Origin: Ruminococcaceae bacterium UBA1691
GTDB taxonomy: Bacteria; Bacillota; Clostridia; Oscillospirales; Acutalibacteraceae
DNA length: 19,496 bases
Reading direction: 5' to 3'
Assembly (NCBI GenBank): GCA_002320555.1
Contig: DCJV01000032.1
Location: 18,842 to 38,337, forward strand
Shown: piece after piece, positions 1-8,888 of the stretch
How the letters are laid out: every line of letters starts with the position of its first letter
How positions within the stretch are numbered: position 1 is the first letter of the stretch
Position numbers and translations under genes: made by a program
The notes under the pieces: generated by a model
Database searches by the model: none
Told to the model about the DNA's origin: nothing
The model's input: only the letters and a program-made list of their open reading frames with translations

Positions 1-1821
<1,821 letters not shown>

Positions 1822-1851
1822 GCAGCTAAACTCTGAAATAAAGACAAAGGA

Positions 1852-1892
1852 ATCGCCGGAGAGGATTATCCTCTCCGGCGATCTTTTATTTC
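1852..1892 (+). terminator. Rho-independent terminator of ppdK, probably bidirectional
   Basis: The arms ATCGCCGGAGAGG and CCTCTCCGGCGAT form a perfect stem of about 13 bp around a five-base loop, followed by CTTTTATTT. It lies between the ppdK stop and the stop of the convergent permease gene. On the minus strand the hairpin is followed by TTCCTTTGTCTTT, so it may also end the ABC operon. Confidence 0.82.
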
Positions 1893-1902
1893 GTTGGGAC
1901 CG

Positions 1903-4476
1903 TCACATAAAGTCGGGCCGGGTAAGCAAACTGACGATATTTTTACGATACATGGCGGAAACACTGACGGCCCCGATGGGGATGCATAGGCCCAAAATAA
2001 CAGCCAGAGCCGCGGCGGAAAGGCCCCAAGGGAAGAATTGCATGACCTGTATGCCGCTGCCGTAATAAAGGCCATAACAAATGATGACGGACAAAAGGTT
2101 TCCGGGCATCCAGGCAATCAGAATGATCGACATGAGTTCAAAGATTTGATAACAGACAGCCTGCCTTCTCTCAATGCCGGAAGCGCGAAGCATTCCCCAA
2201 ACGCGCGTCTGACGCTTCATCTTCAGAAAAACCGTATTGATCATTTGAAACAGGCCGAGCAGGGAAATCAGAATCACCGCGAGGGTACAAGCCCAGGTGA
2301 TTCCCTCCATCTGTTTTTGGGCAGCTTCAGCATTCTGGGGCTGCGCATAGATCATGCTGTCTGGATACAGCGTTTTCAGTTCCTCCAGCAGCAGTTCGGT
2401 CCGCTCATACAGCGCCGGGTCTTCCAATTCAATATACAAGTAGTTGGTTTTCACAGGAAGCTGATGTGCGGCAAACGCGTCCTGATGCCAAAGGAAACTG
2501 AAGGCATTCTGGCCCAGCATTTCATAATAGGGGTTTTTACTGTCTTCTATTTTCAGAATGGCCCCGACTGTAACGGGAAAGTCAATTCGTTGCGCGCTCA
2601 AATCCTCCGGATTGCTCCGGTTGCCGCGAATGACCTGGGTGAAATGTAGCTGTTCACCAACATGGAAAGAATTGGGTACCGTACCGTTGGAAAGCAGGAT
2701 AATCTGCTTTCCTGTTTTTAAAGCGCCGACATCAATCGTACCTGCCTCCAGGTAGGGTTTCAGCGCTTCCAGTGTGCCGTCGTCGAGGCCGTTGATATAT
2801 TCAGGGTATAATGTGTCCTCCATCGTATATTGGTAGGCCGCCAAATCCTTGCGAAGCGTCTCAGGCTCGAAGGCGCCGGATTCCTGCAGACTGGAGGTGC
2901 GCAGATCCTTATAGGCCGCATTGCCGGGAACATTGTTTTTGAGCAGCAGTTTTACAGGGAAGGAGGAAAACTGCCAGGTATGTTTTGCTTCGGAATTGCG
3001 CTCAAAACGTTGCAGATCTCTGCTGTCCATTCCCTGAAACGGGTCGTACTGTATTTGCGCCAGCGTATAATAGTTACCGTCCGCAAGCGAAACGGAATAA
3101 TCAACTGTTGTCATTCGGACGGAATCCTGCAATACGCGTGTCAATGTGACGCCGGACAACAGGGCAATGAAACAAAGGGAAAAAGAGAGGATAATATTGG
3201 CGGTTGTATTGCTGTGGTAAAATGTGGATTTTAGCCCCCAGGAAAAAAGCGGAAATCTCTTCAGAATCGGAAGCCTACTGCCGCCCTGCTGGCTGCCGTT
3301 TGAAACCATCGTCATGGGCCTTTGCTGTAATTCCTGCCGCACAGAGAACATGCTCCAAAGGTAGAACAGAAGGGCCGCTCCGATCAGCGCCGGAAGAATA
3401 ACAGACAAATGATAATGAAAAGGCACGGAAAATTGCAGTGCGGAAACGATTCGCTGAAACAGGTAGCGGCTTGATAAAAGGCCGAGGATTAGGCCAGCCG
3501 GAAGCGCGAGCAGCAGACAGAGGCTATCCTGCACAAAGAAATGAAACAGGAAATAGCGGTTTCCCGCGCCGAGGCATTTCAACTTCATGACGGTTTCTCC
3601 CCAGGAGGCCCGGCCGGCCTTTGTGTTGGTGTATAAACCCAGGATACAGATCAGAAACAGAAAGAGGATCAATGCAAAAAAGATCAGATTGACGATGGGA
3701 TTCTCCGATAAAAGGAGTTGGAACGTATTTTGCGGATAGACGGATTCATTGAAGATAAGCCTTTCCGACCCGGAGGATGTGGCCTTTTCCAGGGCTTCCC
3801 CCGAAGCCGCGTTGAGATAGAGATGCGTAACGGCGATCCCGTTTTTGCAAATGGGGTGATCCGGCGAGAGGAAGGCGTTGGGCAGGGCGGATGCGTCGGT
3901 TAAGCTGGAAGACGAGTTGCCCTGTAGCTCAGAATAATTTTTAACGACGCCTACAATTGTAAACGTGTAGCGGCGTTCTGCGGGATTAGATATGGGATTC
4001 AACTCGATGGCAGAAAGCGTAATCTGTGCGCCGATAGGGTTTTCGATGCCCAGCCGGATGATTGTTGCCTTTTCGAATGCGATTTCCCCGGCCTTTTCCG
4101 GCATGCGTCCGGATATAGTCCGAAGGCTTGCCTGTTCGGCGGCATTCCGGTCCATGCAGCCGAAATAAATTTTATTCTGCAAGACGGAATTCGGAATCAT
4201 TCCGGAGGCAAAAACACTTACTGCCCCAATTTTTTGAACAGCGGGGTCCGTTTGCAGTCTCCCGGTTTCCTCATCTGAAGCATTCAGCAAAATGGCAGAT
4301 TGGGTACCGTACAGGTCCTTTTTTTGAGCAACGTTGAGTTGTATGTAATTGCTGATCAAAAGCCCTCCGCCAATCAGACCCGCCGCGCAAATGGCAACGC
4401 CGAGGATTCCAAACAGCGCCTCTCTTTTTTTGCGGAAATAAGTTTTCAGAATATAGCTGTATAGCCGTCTGTTCAT
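1903..4476 (-). CDS. FtsX/MacB-type ABC transporter permease, two extracellular domains
   Basis: An 857-residue permease predicted to sit in the cytoplasmic membrane and to pair with the ATPase encoded just upstream. Hydrophobic segments occur near residues 20-42, 262-282, 312-334, 357-377, 428-448, 727-749, 775-800 and 815-838. That gives two copies of the FtsX layout, one span then a large outer domain then three spans, with outer domains at about 45-260 and 450-720. The cytoplasmic loop after span 6 carries KMKRQTRVWGMLRASGIERRQ, a typical FtsX-family coupling region. The start is ATG with AGGAGA about 8 bases upstream, and it overlaps the ATPase stop by four bases (ATGA), a sign of translational coupling. 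Family members export or extract lipoproteins, peptides or antimicrobials, or sense them without transport. Nothing here fixes the substrate. The gene ends at the shared terminator. Confidence 0.93.
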   Translation of the reverse strand: MNRRLYSYILKTYFRKKREALFGILGVAICAAGLIGGGLLISNYIQLNVAQKKDLYGTQSAILLNASDEETGRLQTDPAVQKIGAVSVFASGMIPNSVLQNKIYFGCMDRNAAEQASLRTISGRMPEKAGEIAFEKATIIRLGIENPIGAQITLSAIELNPISNPAERRYTFTIVGVVKNYSELQGNSSSSLTDASALPNAFLSPDHPICKNGIAVTHLYLNAASGEALEKATSSGSERLIFNESVYPQNTFQLLLSENPIVNLIFFALILFLFLICILGLYTNTKAGRASWGETVMKLKCLGAGNRYFLFHFFVQDSLCLLLALPAGLILGLLSSRYLFQRIVSALQFSVPFHYHLSVILPALIGAALLFYLWSMFSVRQELQQRPMTMVSNGSQQGGSRLPILKRFPLFSWGLKSTFYHSNTTANIILSFSLCFIALLSGVTLTRVLQDSVRMTTVDYSVSLADGNYYTLAQIQYDPFQGMDSRDLQRFERNSEAKHTWQFSSFPVKLLLKNNVPGNAAYKDLRTSSLQESGAFEPETLRKDLAAYQYTMEDTLYPEYINGLDDGTLEALKPYLEAGTIDVGALKTGKQIILLSNGTVPNSFHVGEQLHFTQVIRGNRSNPEDLSAQRIDFPVTVGAILKIEDSKNPYYEMLGQNAFSFLWHQDAFAAHQLPVKTNYLYIELEDPALYERTELLLEELKTLYPDSMIYAQPQNAEAAQKQMEGITWACTLAVILISLLGLFQMINTVFLKMKRQTRVWGMLRASGIERRQAVCYQIFELMSIILIAWMPGNLLSVIICYGLYYGSGIQVMQFFPWGLSAAALAVILGLCIPIGAVSVSAMYRKNIVSLLTRPDFM

Positions 4477-5153
4477 ACGCGTTCTCCTGATACAGGCACA
4501 CCGTCCCGAAGCGCGATCACGCGGTCGGCAGTAGCTGCGATCTCCCTGTCATGCGTAACCATCACCATTGTTTTTCCGAATTCCTGCTGGAGTTCCTTTA
4601 ATATAGAGAGAACAGAATTGGAGGTCTCTTCGTCCAGATTGCCGGTAGGCTCATCCAAAAGCAGGATTTTGGGTTGATTGATCAGCGCTCTGGCAATCGC
4701 GACACGCTGCTGTTCCCCGCCGGAAAGCTGATTCGGGAAATGATTTTGCCGACTCTCCAGATGCAGGGCATGAATCAGCTTTTCGTAATACGGGGAGGCA
4801 ATCTTATGCCGGTCTAAAATGGCGGGGAACTGTATGTTTTCTTTCACCGTCAGCTCTGGAACCAGGTTAAAAAACTGAAAGACGAACCCAATCTGTTTTC
4901 TTCTGAAAGCACTTAATTCTTTTTCCTTCATTGTGCTGATGTCGGTGCCGAAAAGGAGAACCTGGCCGGATGTCGGCTGGTCCAGCCCACCCATCAGATG
5001 AAGCAGCGTTGATTTACCGGAGCCGCTTTTACCAATGACAGCCGTAAACGAATCCGGTTCTATCACAATATCAACATCCTTCAGGGCGTTTACGACGGTT
5101 TCACCCAACCGGTATTCTTTGCTTAAATGAATTGTCTGAATCGCTGTGTCCAT
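4473..5153 (-). CDS. ABC transporter ATP-binding protein, LolD/MacB family
   Basis: A 226-residue ATPase, the usual size for the MacB/LolD/FtsE-like group, expected to power the 857-residue permease from the cytoplasm. All nucleotide-binding motifs are intact: Walker A GKSGSGKST (residues 41-49), Q-loop Gln93 in VFQFFNLVPELT, signature LSGGEQQ (143-149), Walker B ILLLDE with Glu168, the D-loop segment PTGNLDE and switch His201 in MVTHDREIA. The TGNLD and FQFFNLVPELT wording is characteristic of this group rather than of importer ATPases. The stop overlaps the start of the permease by four bases, and the membrane protein gene upstream ends 15 bases before this start, so the three genes form one minus-strand operon. 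Confidence 0.96.
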   Translation of the reverse strand: MDTAIQTIHLSKEYRLGETVVNALKDVDIVIEPDSFTAVIGKSGSGKSTLLHLMGGLDQPTSGQVLLFGTDISTMKEKELSAFRRKQIGFVFQFFNLVPELTVKENIQFPAILDRHKIASPYYEKLIHALHLESRQNHFPNQLSGGEQQRVAIARALINQPKILLLDEPTGNLDEETSNSVLSILKELQQEFGKTMVMVTHDREIAATADRVIALRDGVPVSGERV

Positions 5154-5168
5154 ATCCGTTTCCCATCC

Positions 5169-5723
5169 TTATGAAAGCCTCGGTTCTTTACAAAGAGACC
5201 TTAATTTTGTCTTTTGATCCAGTATGGAAAAGAGCAGAAATCCCGCGCCCCACGCGATCGGCTGGAGAATAAACACGGAGGTGTCCAATAATTTATAGCT
5301 GCTGTTCATTTGCGCCAGAACGATGCAGGCGCCCTCCACGGGGATCAGAAAAAGCTCCGCAGTCAGAAAAGCGGTAAGCCAGCTTTTCTTTCGCAGGAGG
5401 ATCGGAATCGAGAAGCCCAAAAATCCGGCGATTGCAATCAGCGCTAAAAATCGCTGCAGCACCAGCCCGTCGGCGGCAGGCGCTCCCGACAGGGCAGAGG
5501 AGAGCACGGAAAAGGGAACCAGAGAGGCTGCATTCTGATACGGCGATTCTTCGATCATCAGCGGGAAGATGCAGAGTTTGATCAAGGAGACAATACTGGC
5601 GTAGGAAAGGAAAAAAATAACCATCTGGAAAATCTTATATTTCTTCCGGATGAGCTGCATGAAAAAAAGCATGACATAGAGCACGATGGCAAAATAATAT
5701 AGCGTCTCGTTTGGAACCATCAT
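5169..5723 (-). CDS. Small polytopic membrane protein of the ABC operon, unknown function
   Basis: I do not recognise this family. The chosen ATG at 5723 has AGGAGGG eight bases upstream and gives 184 residues. A longer open frame reaching 5834 would read through the hairpin at 5740-5780 and has no comparable ribosome site. The protein is almost entirely hydrophobic, with about five predicted spans (for example YYFAIVLYVMLFFMQLI, a span around SYASIVSLIKLCIFPLMI, RFLALIAIAGFLGFSIPILL, then two more) and a short basic C-terminus. Operon position directly before an ATPase and an FtsX-type permease suggests an accessory, immunity or substrate-handling role in that transporter. This is inference from context only. 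Confidence 0.75.
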   Translation of the reverse strand: MMVPNETLYYFAIVLYVMLFFMQLIRKKYKIFQMVIFFLSYASIVSLIKLCIFPLMIEESPYQNAASLVPFSVLSSALSGAPAADGLVLQRFLALIAIAGFLGFSIPILLRKKSWLTAFLTAELFLIPVEGACIVLAQMNSSYKLLDTSVFILQPIAWGAGFLLFSILDQKTKLRSLCKEPRLS

Positions 5724-5739
5724 TGCAAAGACCCTCCTG

Positions 5740-5780
5740 AAAAAACTTTCTGCCACACAGTTTATCATATGTGGCAGAAA
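5740..5780 (-). terminator. Terminator-like hairpin between the first and second gene of the ABC operon
   Basis: On the minus strand a perfect 11-bp inverted repeat, TTTCTGCCACA and TGTGGCAGAAA, encloses a 12-base loop and is followed at once by GTTTTTTC. The AGGAGGG ribosome site of the five-span protein follows. The hairpin begins 10 bases after the stop of the disrupted leading frame. It may terminate part of the transcription from the operon promoter, acting as an attenuator, or the repeat may be a protein-binding operator. The U-run favours termination. Confidence 0.55.
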
Positions 5781-5790
5781 AGTGAGTTCA

Positions 5791-6104
5791 TTAGTTATGA
5801 GAGTAGATATTTGCACACCCATCTGGGATAACAATCATTTCATGGCCTACGACTGCGCCGCTGAGACCGTTACAATAGGCTTTTTTAAAATCAAGGCCAA
5901 TATGCTGGTAAATAAAATCCCTTGTCTGGCCTCGGTAATAATAGTGAACCTTCAGGCTTGAATAATAATTTTGTCTTGTCACGGAAGCAACCATTGTAAT
6001 CGTACCGCATAAAACAAGAATACACAAAAGCAGGAAGATGATTTTGTATAAAGGATCTCCCTTCCTTCCGCATGAACTGTAAGCATTCTAAACCTTTAAC
6101 CCAT
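5791..6104 (-). pseudogene. Disrupted gene for a small single-span membrane or secreted peptide, first in ABC operon
   Basis: A strong ribosome site AAAGGAGG lies eight bases before ATG at 6104, but that frame stops after two codons (ATG GGT TAA). Removing one G from the GGG at this start gives MVKGLECLQFMRKEG. Removing one G from a second GGG near 6058-6060 joins this to a frame open to the TAA at 5791-5793: DPLYKIIFLLLLCILVLCG, a hydrophobic segment of about 20 residues, then about 65 mostly polar residues with VHYYYRGQTRDF and GAVVGHEMIVIPDG. The restored product would be about 104 residues with a signal-anchor or signal-peptide-like N-terminus. It could be a real pseudogene, a sequence error at two G-runs, or chance. 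No family is recognised. The intact ribosome site, the upstream promoter and the operon position argue that a gene was or is here. Confidence 0.45.
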
Positions 6105-6166
6105 GGGAACAACCTCCTTTCTCGGTTAAAACACATTCCATAATAAATACATTGGACTGCGCCATA

Positions 6167-6195
6167 AAATTATCATATAAATACAAATAAGTCAA
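6167..6195 (-). promoter_or_regulatory. Predicted sigma-A promoter of the ABC operon
   Basis: On the minus strand TTGACT (6190-6195) is separated by 17 bases from TAATTT (6167-6172), which is preceded by TG one base upstream (TGATAATTT, an extended -10). Transcription would begin near 6160, about 55 bases before the AAAGGAGG-ATG of the disrupted leading gene. The region around it is very A+T-rich, unlike the flanking genes. Confidence 0.5.
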
Positions 6196-6230
6196 TATCG
6201 ATTTATAATTTTTTGTAATATGCCGCAAAC

Positions 6231-6259
6231 TTGGATATCGGTTCGATTTATGATAGAAT
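6231..6259 (+). promoter_or_regulatory. Predicted promoter of the membrane-anchored XRE regulator
   Basis: TTGGAT (6231-6236), a 17-base spacer and TAGAAT (6254-6259) with an upstream TG (TGATAGAAT, extended -10). The -35 match is weak but the extended -10 is good. It lies about 50 bases before the ATG at 6311. The A+T-rich stretch 6105-6310 therefore seems to hold divergent promoters for the ABC operon and this regulator, with no other gene. Confidence 0.55.
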
Positions 6260-6310
6260 GAGTGCAATCGAAGTGAAACCGTTTTGAGAAAGCCAAGGGC
6301 GGTGTGGAAG

Positions 6311-6925
6311 ATGAATAACCAGAAAAAGATCGGCGCTTTTATCCGAGAGGCGCGGGAAAGGCAGAACATCACCAGAGAAACGCTGGCCCGCTCCCTGCAA
6401 ATCAGCGAAGCGGAGCTCTCCGCATGGGAGGAGGGCGTATCCTATCCGGCGCTTACGCAGGCCCCCGCGCTGGCGAGAGAACTCTCCGTTTCCCTGGATG
6501 AATTGTTCAACGCCCGCTATCACACGGCCGCCCGGGATTATCAGGCGCCGGAGGCCTTCTTCCTGCGGGAGGAACCACAGCCCGCCGGCGCAACGGACCC
6601 GGATGAAACGCCGGAAACGCCCGCGTTGCAGGTTCCTGTGGAACCCCCGGCCCAAGGCAAGCCCCGGCTGCCGGTTTGGGCAAAGGCCCTCCTTGCCGTG
6701 TGCTTGATCGCGGAGGCCGGAGCGGGATGTCTCCTGCACCTGTCTTCCATGGTAACGGCGGAGCTCCCGCTGGCCGCCGCCGTTGCCGCCGCCGTGCTGG
6801 CCATGATCGCCGCCGGTATTTCTATATATCGCAAGCAGCCCGCGCTGCGTAGACGGGCGCTCTTGTTGCCGCTGCCCGCGGTAGCGCTGATGCTGCTCAT
6901 TCTGATTCCCTATCTCCTTACGTGA
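6311..6925 (+). CDS. XRE-family HTH regulator with C-terminal membrane domain
   Basis: A 204-residue protein. The N-terminus (about residues 4-60) is a Cro/C1-type helix-turn-helix: IGAFIREARERQNITRETLA, then LQISEAELSAWEEGVSYPAL. An acidic, Pro-rich linker (about 75-110) leads to three hydrophobic segments near 115-135, 142-163 and 173-195. A DNA-binding domain tied to the membrane suggests a one-component sensor of envelope state, but no ligand domain is visible. ATG at 6311 is preferred over an upstream TTG at 6284 because the HTH begins directly after it; the ribosome site is weak (GGAAG, very close to the ATG). The gene is more G+C-rich than the ABC operon it diverges from. It could regulate that operon, which is inference from divergent position only. 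Confidence 0.87.
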   Translation: MNNQKKIGAFIREARERQNITRETLARSLQISEAELSAWEEGVSYPALTQAPALARELSVSLDELFNARYHTAARDYQAPEAFFLREEPQPAGATDPDETPETPALQVPVEPPAQGKPRLPVWAKALLAVCLIAEAGAGCLLHLSSMVTAELPLAAAVAAAVLAMIAAGISIYRKQPALRRRALLLPLPAVALMLLILIPYLLT

Positions 6926-7016
6926 AGCGCGGGGATCTTGGTTTTGATGGATGGAGCGGCCCCGGCTGTTTGCCGCAAGCAGATAACGCATTTTATGCGG
7001 AATGGAGGCGATTTGA

Positions 7017-7505
7017 ATGGATATCACGTTTCAAACGGGGGAGGGCCGGTTTAACGACCGGGTATGTGCGATTATCATTCGGGAGAATCGGTTATTGGCG
7101 ATGCACGATGAACGTTCCCCATATTTCTATCTGCCGGGTGGACGGGTTCGGATGCATGAAACAGCCGAAGAAGCGGTCTTACGGGAGATGAAAGAGGAGC
7201 TGGAAACAAACGCGCGCATCATCAGGCCGCTCTGGCTGAGTCAAAGCTTTTTCATTGAAGAGGTAAGCCGGGAAAAATACCACGAACTGTGCTTTTATTT
7301 TCTAGTCAGCGTGAATGGATTGGAGCAGGGCGAAACGTTTACCTTATACGAAGGCGGCCACACCCATACATTTGAGTGGCTTCCATTTGAGCAGCTACGC
7401 GAAGCGTATCTTCACCCTTCCTTTATCAAGGAAGAAATATTCCACCTGCCCCAGACGCTGACCTTGCGCGTGGACGAGGAATATGAGCGGTCGCCTTCAT
7501 TATGA
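7017..7505 (+). CDS. Nudix hydrolase
   Basis: A 162-residue protein with a near-complete Nudix box at residues 42-64: G42, E48, then REMKEE (56-61), matching GX5EX7REUXEEXGU except that the conserved Gly is Glu63. The metal-binding glutamates are present. Nudix enzymes hydrolyse nucleoside diphosphates linked to another group. The upstream strand RVCAIIIRENRLLAMHDER and downstream FEWLPFEQLR fit the fold, but the substrate cannot be read from sequence. ATG at 7017 has GGAGG eight bases upstream. The 91-base gap from the XRE gene has no clear terminator, so co-transcription is possible. Confidence 0.92.
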   Translation: MDITFQTGEGRFNDRVCAIIIRENRLLAMHDERSPYFYLPGGRVRMHETAEEAVLREMKEELETNARIIRPLWLSQSFFIEEVSREKYHELCFYFLVSVNGLEQGETFTLYEGGHTHTFEWLPFEQLREAYLHPSFIKEEIFHLPQTLTLRVDEEYERSPSL

Positions 7506-7596
7506 GAGATCGCAGAGGGGGAATATCAATGGCATCCAGGGGGAACCGGCGGAGCAGCGGGAGAAAAATACACGCCTGAAAGCGGGCATGGCCGGA

Positions 7597-7878
7597 TCAG
7601 CGGCGTTTTGAGGGCCGCCGGCCGGCTTGATTCGCCGTTTGGGCGCGTGCGGGTAGCGGGAGCTCGTCATCCTCCTGCCCCTCCACAAATTCCATCAGGT
7701 CGCCCGGCTGGCATTCCAACACCTCGCAGATGCGTTCAATGGTCCGCATGGAAACAGAGCGGTTATGCCGCAGGCGGTCAAGCGTTCCCTCCGCGATATG
7801 CGCGGATTTCTTCAGCCGGTAAAAGCTGATCCGGCGGGCTTTTAAAAGATGGATGAACTTTGTATATGTAATCGGCAT
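7597..7878 (-). CDS. Small HTH transcriptional regulator (Cro/C1 type, YozG/HTH_26-like)
   Basis: The start chosen is ATG at 7878 with GAGGTGA about seven bases upstream, giving 93 residues; a longer open frame upstream lacks support. Residues 1-63 follow the compact regulator pattern: YTKFIHLLKARRISFYRLKK, then AHIAEGTLDRLRHNRSVSM with the recognition helix, then TIERICEVLECQPGDLMEFV. Family members are short DNA-binding proteins with unknown targets. The C-terminal tail of about 28 residues is polar and ends in basic residues (RRPSKRR), which is longer than the bare domain. The gene stands alone, divergent from the ribosomal block and convergent with the Nudix gene; no promoter was recognised for it. 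Confidence 0.87.
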   Translation of the reverse strand: MPITYTKFIHLLKARRISFYRLKKSAHIAEGTLDRLRHNRSVSMRTIERICEVLECQPGDLMEFVEGQEDDELPLPARAQTANQAGRRPSKRR

Positions 7879-8267
7879 ATGCTCACCTCGGAAGTGGTAT
7901 CGGGCGCGGGGGCGGCGCAACGGCGTTCGGCCGGCATCCGCCGCGGTGTTTTCAGCGCCCGTGCCCTTCATTTTAAAGGGAAGCGGCCGCAAGATGACCA
8001 AAAAGGCGGGGAAAAGGCCCTTTTAGCGGGAAAATTATGGAGCCGCTACTTGACCGCTTGAAAAAATTGTGGTATAGTGATTTTACCTCTAAGAGGGTTC
8101 TTTTTTTGTGCCCATTTTTAGAGGGAGGCTGGAGCCTGGCAAATCCCGTTTGTGAGCACGCCTGTGCCGCTGCAAAGCAATGGCCCTCAATCCGCTTTGC
8201 CGCCCGCGCGGAGGCTGCGCGGTGATGAAAAGGCTCTGAAAATATCCGGAAAACTGGAGGTGCCGTC
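7879..8267. other. Intergenic region: regulator start to rpmG, with promoter and untranslated leader
   Basis: No gene is visible here. The left half (7879-8045) is G+C-rich without recognised elements. The right half holds the rpmG-operon promoter and a leader of about 180 bases. Early in the leader a short hairpin (CCTC and GAGG, 8087-8095) is followed by a run of T from 8098. The stem is only four base pairs, so termination there is doubtful. The tail contains the rpmG ribosome site CTGGAGG. Confidence 0.6.
8050..8078 (+). promoter_or_regulatory. Promoter of the rpmG-secE-nusG operon
   Basis: TTGACC (8050-8055) is followed after 17 bases by TATAGT (8073-8078), one mismatch from consensus in each box. 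Transcription would begin near 8085, leaving a leader of about 180 bases before rpmG. Confidence 0.75.
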
Positions 8268-8417
8268 ATGAGAGTAAAAGTTACTTTATCCTGCACGGAG
8301 TGCAAGCAGCGCAACTACAATACGATGAAAAACAAGAAGAACAACCCCGACAGGCTGGAGATGAATAAGTATTGCAGATTCTGCAAGAAACACACGCTCC
8401 ACAGAGAGACCAAATAA
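8268..8417 (+). CDS. rpmG: 50S ribosomal protein L33
   Basis: A 49-residue basic protein of the large subunit, reading MRVKVTLSCTECKQRNYNTM onward and ending in LHRETK. Two CXXC pairs (CTEC and CRFC) form the zinc-ribbon, so this is the zinc-binding form of L33. ATG at 8268 has GGAGG eight bases upstream. The gene is followed 17 bases later by secE, the usual rpmG-secE-nusG order. Confidence 0.97.
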   Translation: MRVKVTLSCTECKQRNYNTMKNKKNNPDRLEMNKYCRFCKKHTLHRETK

Positions 8418-8434
8418 GAGCGGAGGGAAGATGA

Positions 8435-8860
8435 ATGGCTGACGAAAAGAAAAAGGACGCTGTGGAAAAGGCTGAAAAGAAAGCCTCGAAAGCGGACAAG
8501 GCCGATAAGGCAAACAAACCGAAAAAGCCAAATATCTTTGTGCGCGCAGGCAAGGCGATCGCCCGCTTCTTTAAGGATTTCAGGGGCGAAATCAAGAAGA
8601 TCACCTGGCCCGATGCAAAGACCGTTCTCAAGAGCACAGGCGTTGTTATCGCCGTGATTTTGATTATTGGAATTGGCATCTGGATCGTGGATTTCGGCCT
8701 TTCTAGGGGACTGAGCCTGATTGAGGGCCTGGCGCAGGATCCCACGACGACGGCCGCTGCGGTCGAATCGACGACAGGCGCCGTGACGGAAGCCGTCACC
8801 GGTGCCGCGACGACAGCGAAAGCGGGTGTCATCCAGCTGTTTGGCGGACTGCTCGGTTAA
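8435..8860 (+). CDS. secE: Preprotein translocase subunit SecE, with extended termini
   Basis: SecE is the small essential partner of SecY in the membrane. The core is residues 41-92: the amphipathic FKDFRGEIKKITWPD, with the family's K-W-P signature, and a single span VVIAVILIIGIGIWIVDFGL. The total of 141 residues is about twice the common 60-70. The first 35 residues are almost only Lys, Ala, Asp and Glu. A tail of about 45 residues is Thr/Ala-rich with alternating TTA, TGA and VTEA units and ends in a hydrophobic GVIQLFGGLLG. GGAGGG is seven bases before ATG 8435; an ATG four bases upstream gives a three-codon frame only. Position before nusG supports the call. Confidence 0.94.
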   Translation: MADEKKKDAVEKAEKKASKADKADKANKPKKPNIFVRAGKAIARFFKDFRGEIKKITWPDAKTVLKSTGVVIAVILIIGIGIWIVDFGLSRGLSLIEGLAQDPTTTAAAVESTTGAVTEAVTGAATTAKAGVIQLFGGLLG

Positions 8861-8888
8861 GCGGTTCCAAGCGAAAGGGTGGTCTAAC

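Noticed and set aside
5791..6104. Lactococcin 972-like bacteriocin identity for the leading peptide of the ABC operon
   Set aside because: The gene order is reminiscent, but the peptide lacks the family's recognisable C-terminal pattern and its frame is broken. Only the general resemblance is kept as context.
6088..6165. 25-codon minus-strand frame ending in TEKGGCSHGLKV, resembling a double-glycine peptide leader
   Set aside because: No ribosome site precedes its ATG, the predicted transcript begins at about the same point, and its Gly-Gly codons are simply the AAAGGAGG ribosome site of the next start.
6986..7000. Small hairpin (CGCAT, ATGCG) before the Nudix gene as a riboswitch or attenuator
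   Set aside because: Five base pairs with a three-base loop, no T-run and no conserved aptamer pattern; likely chance.
8087..8108. Hairpin plus T-run in the rpmG leader as an attenuator
   Set aside because: The stem is only four base pairs with a three-base loop, too weak to call a terminator by eye.
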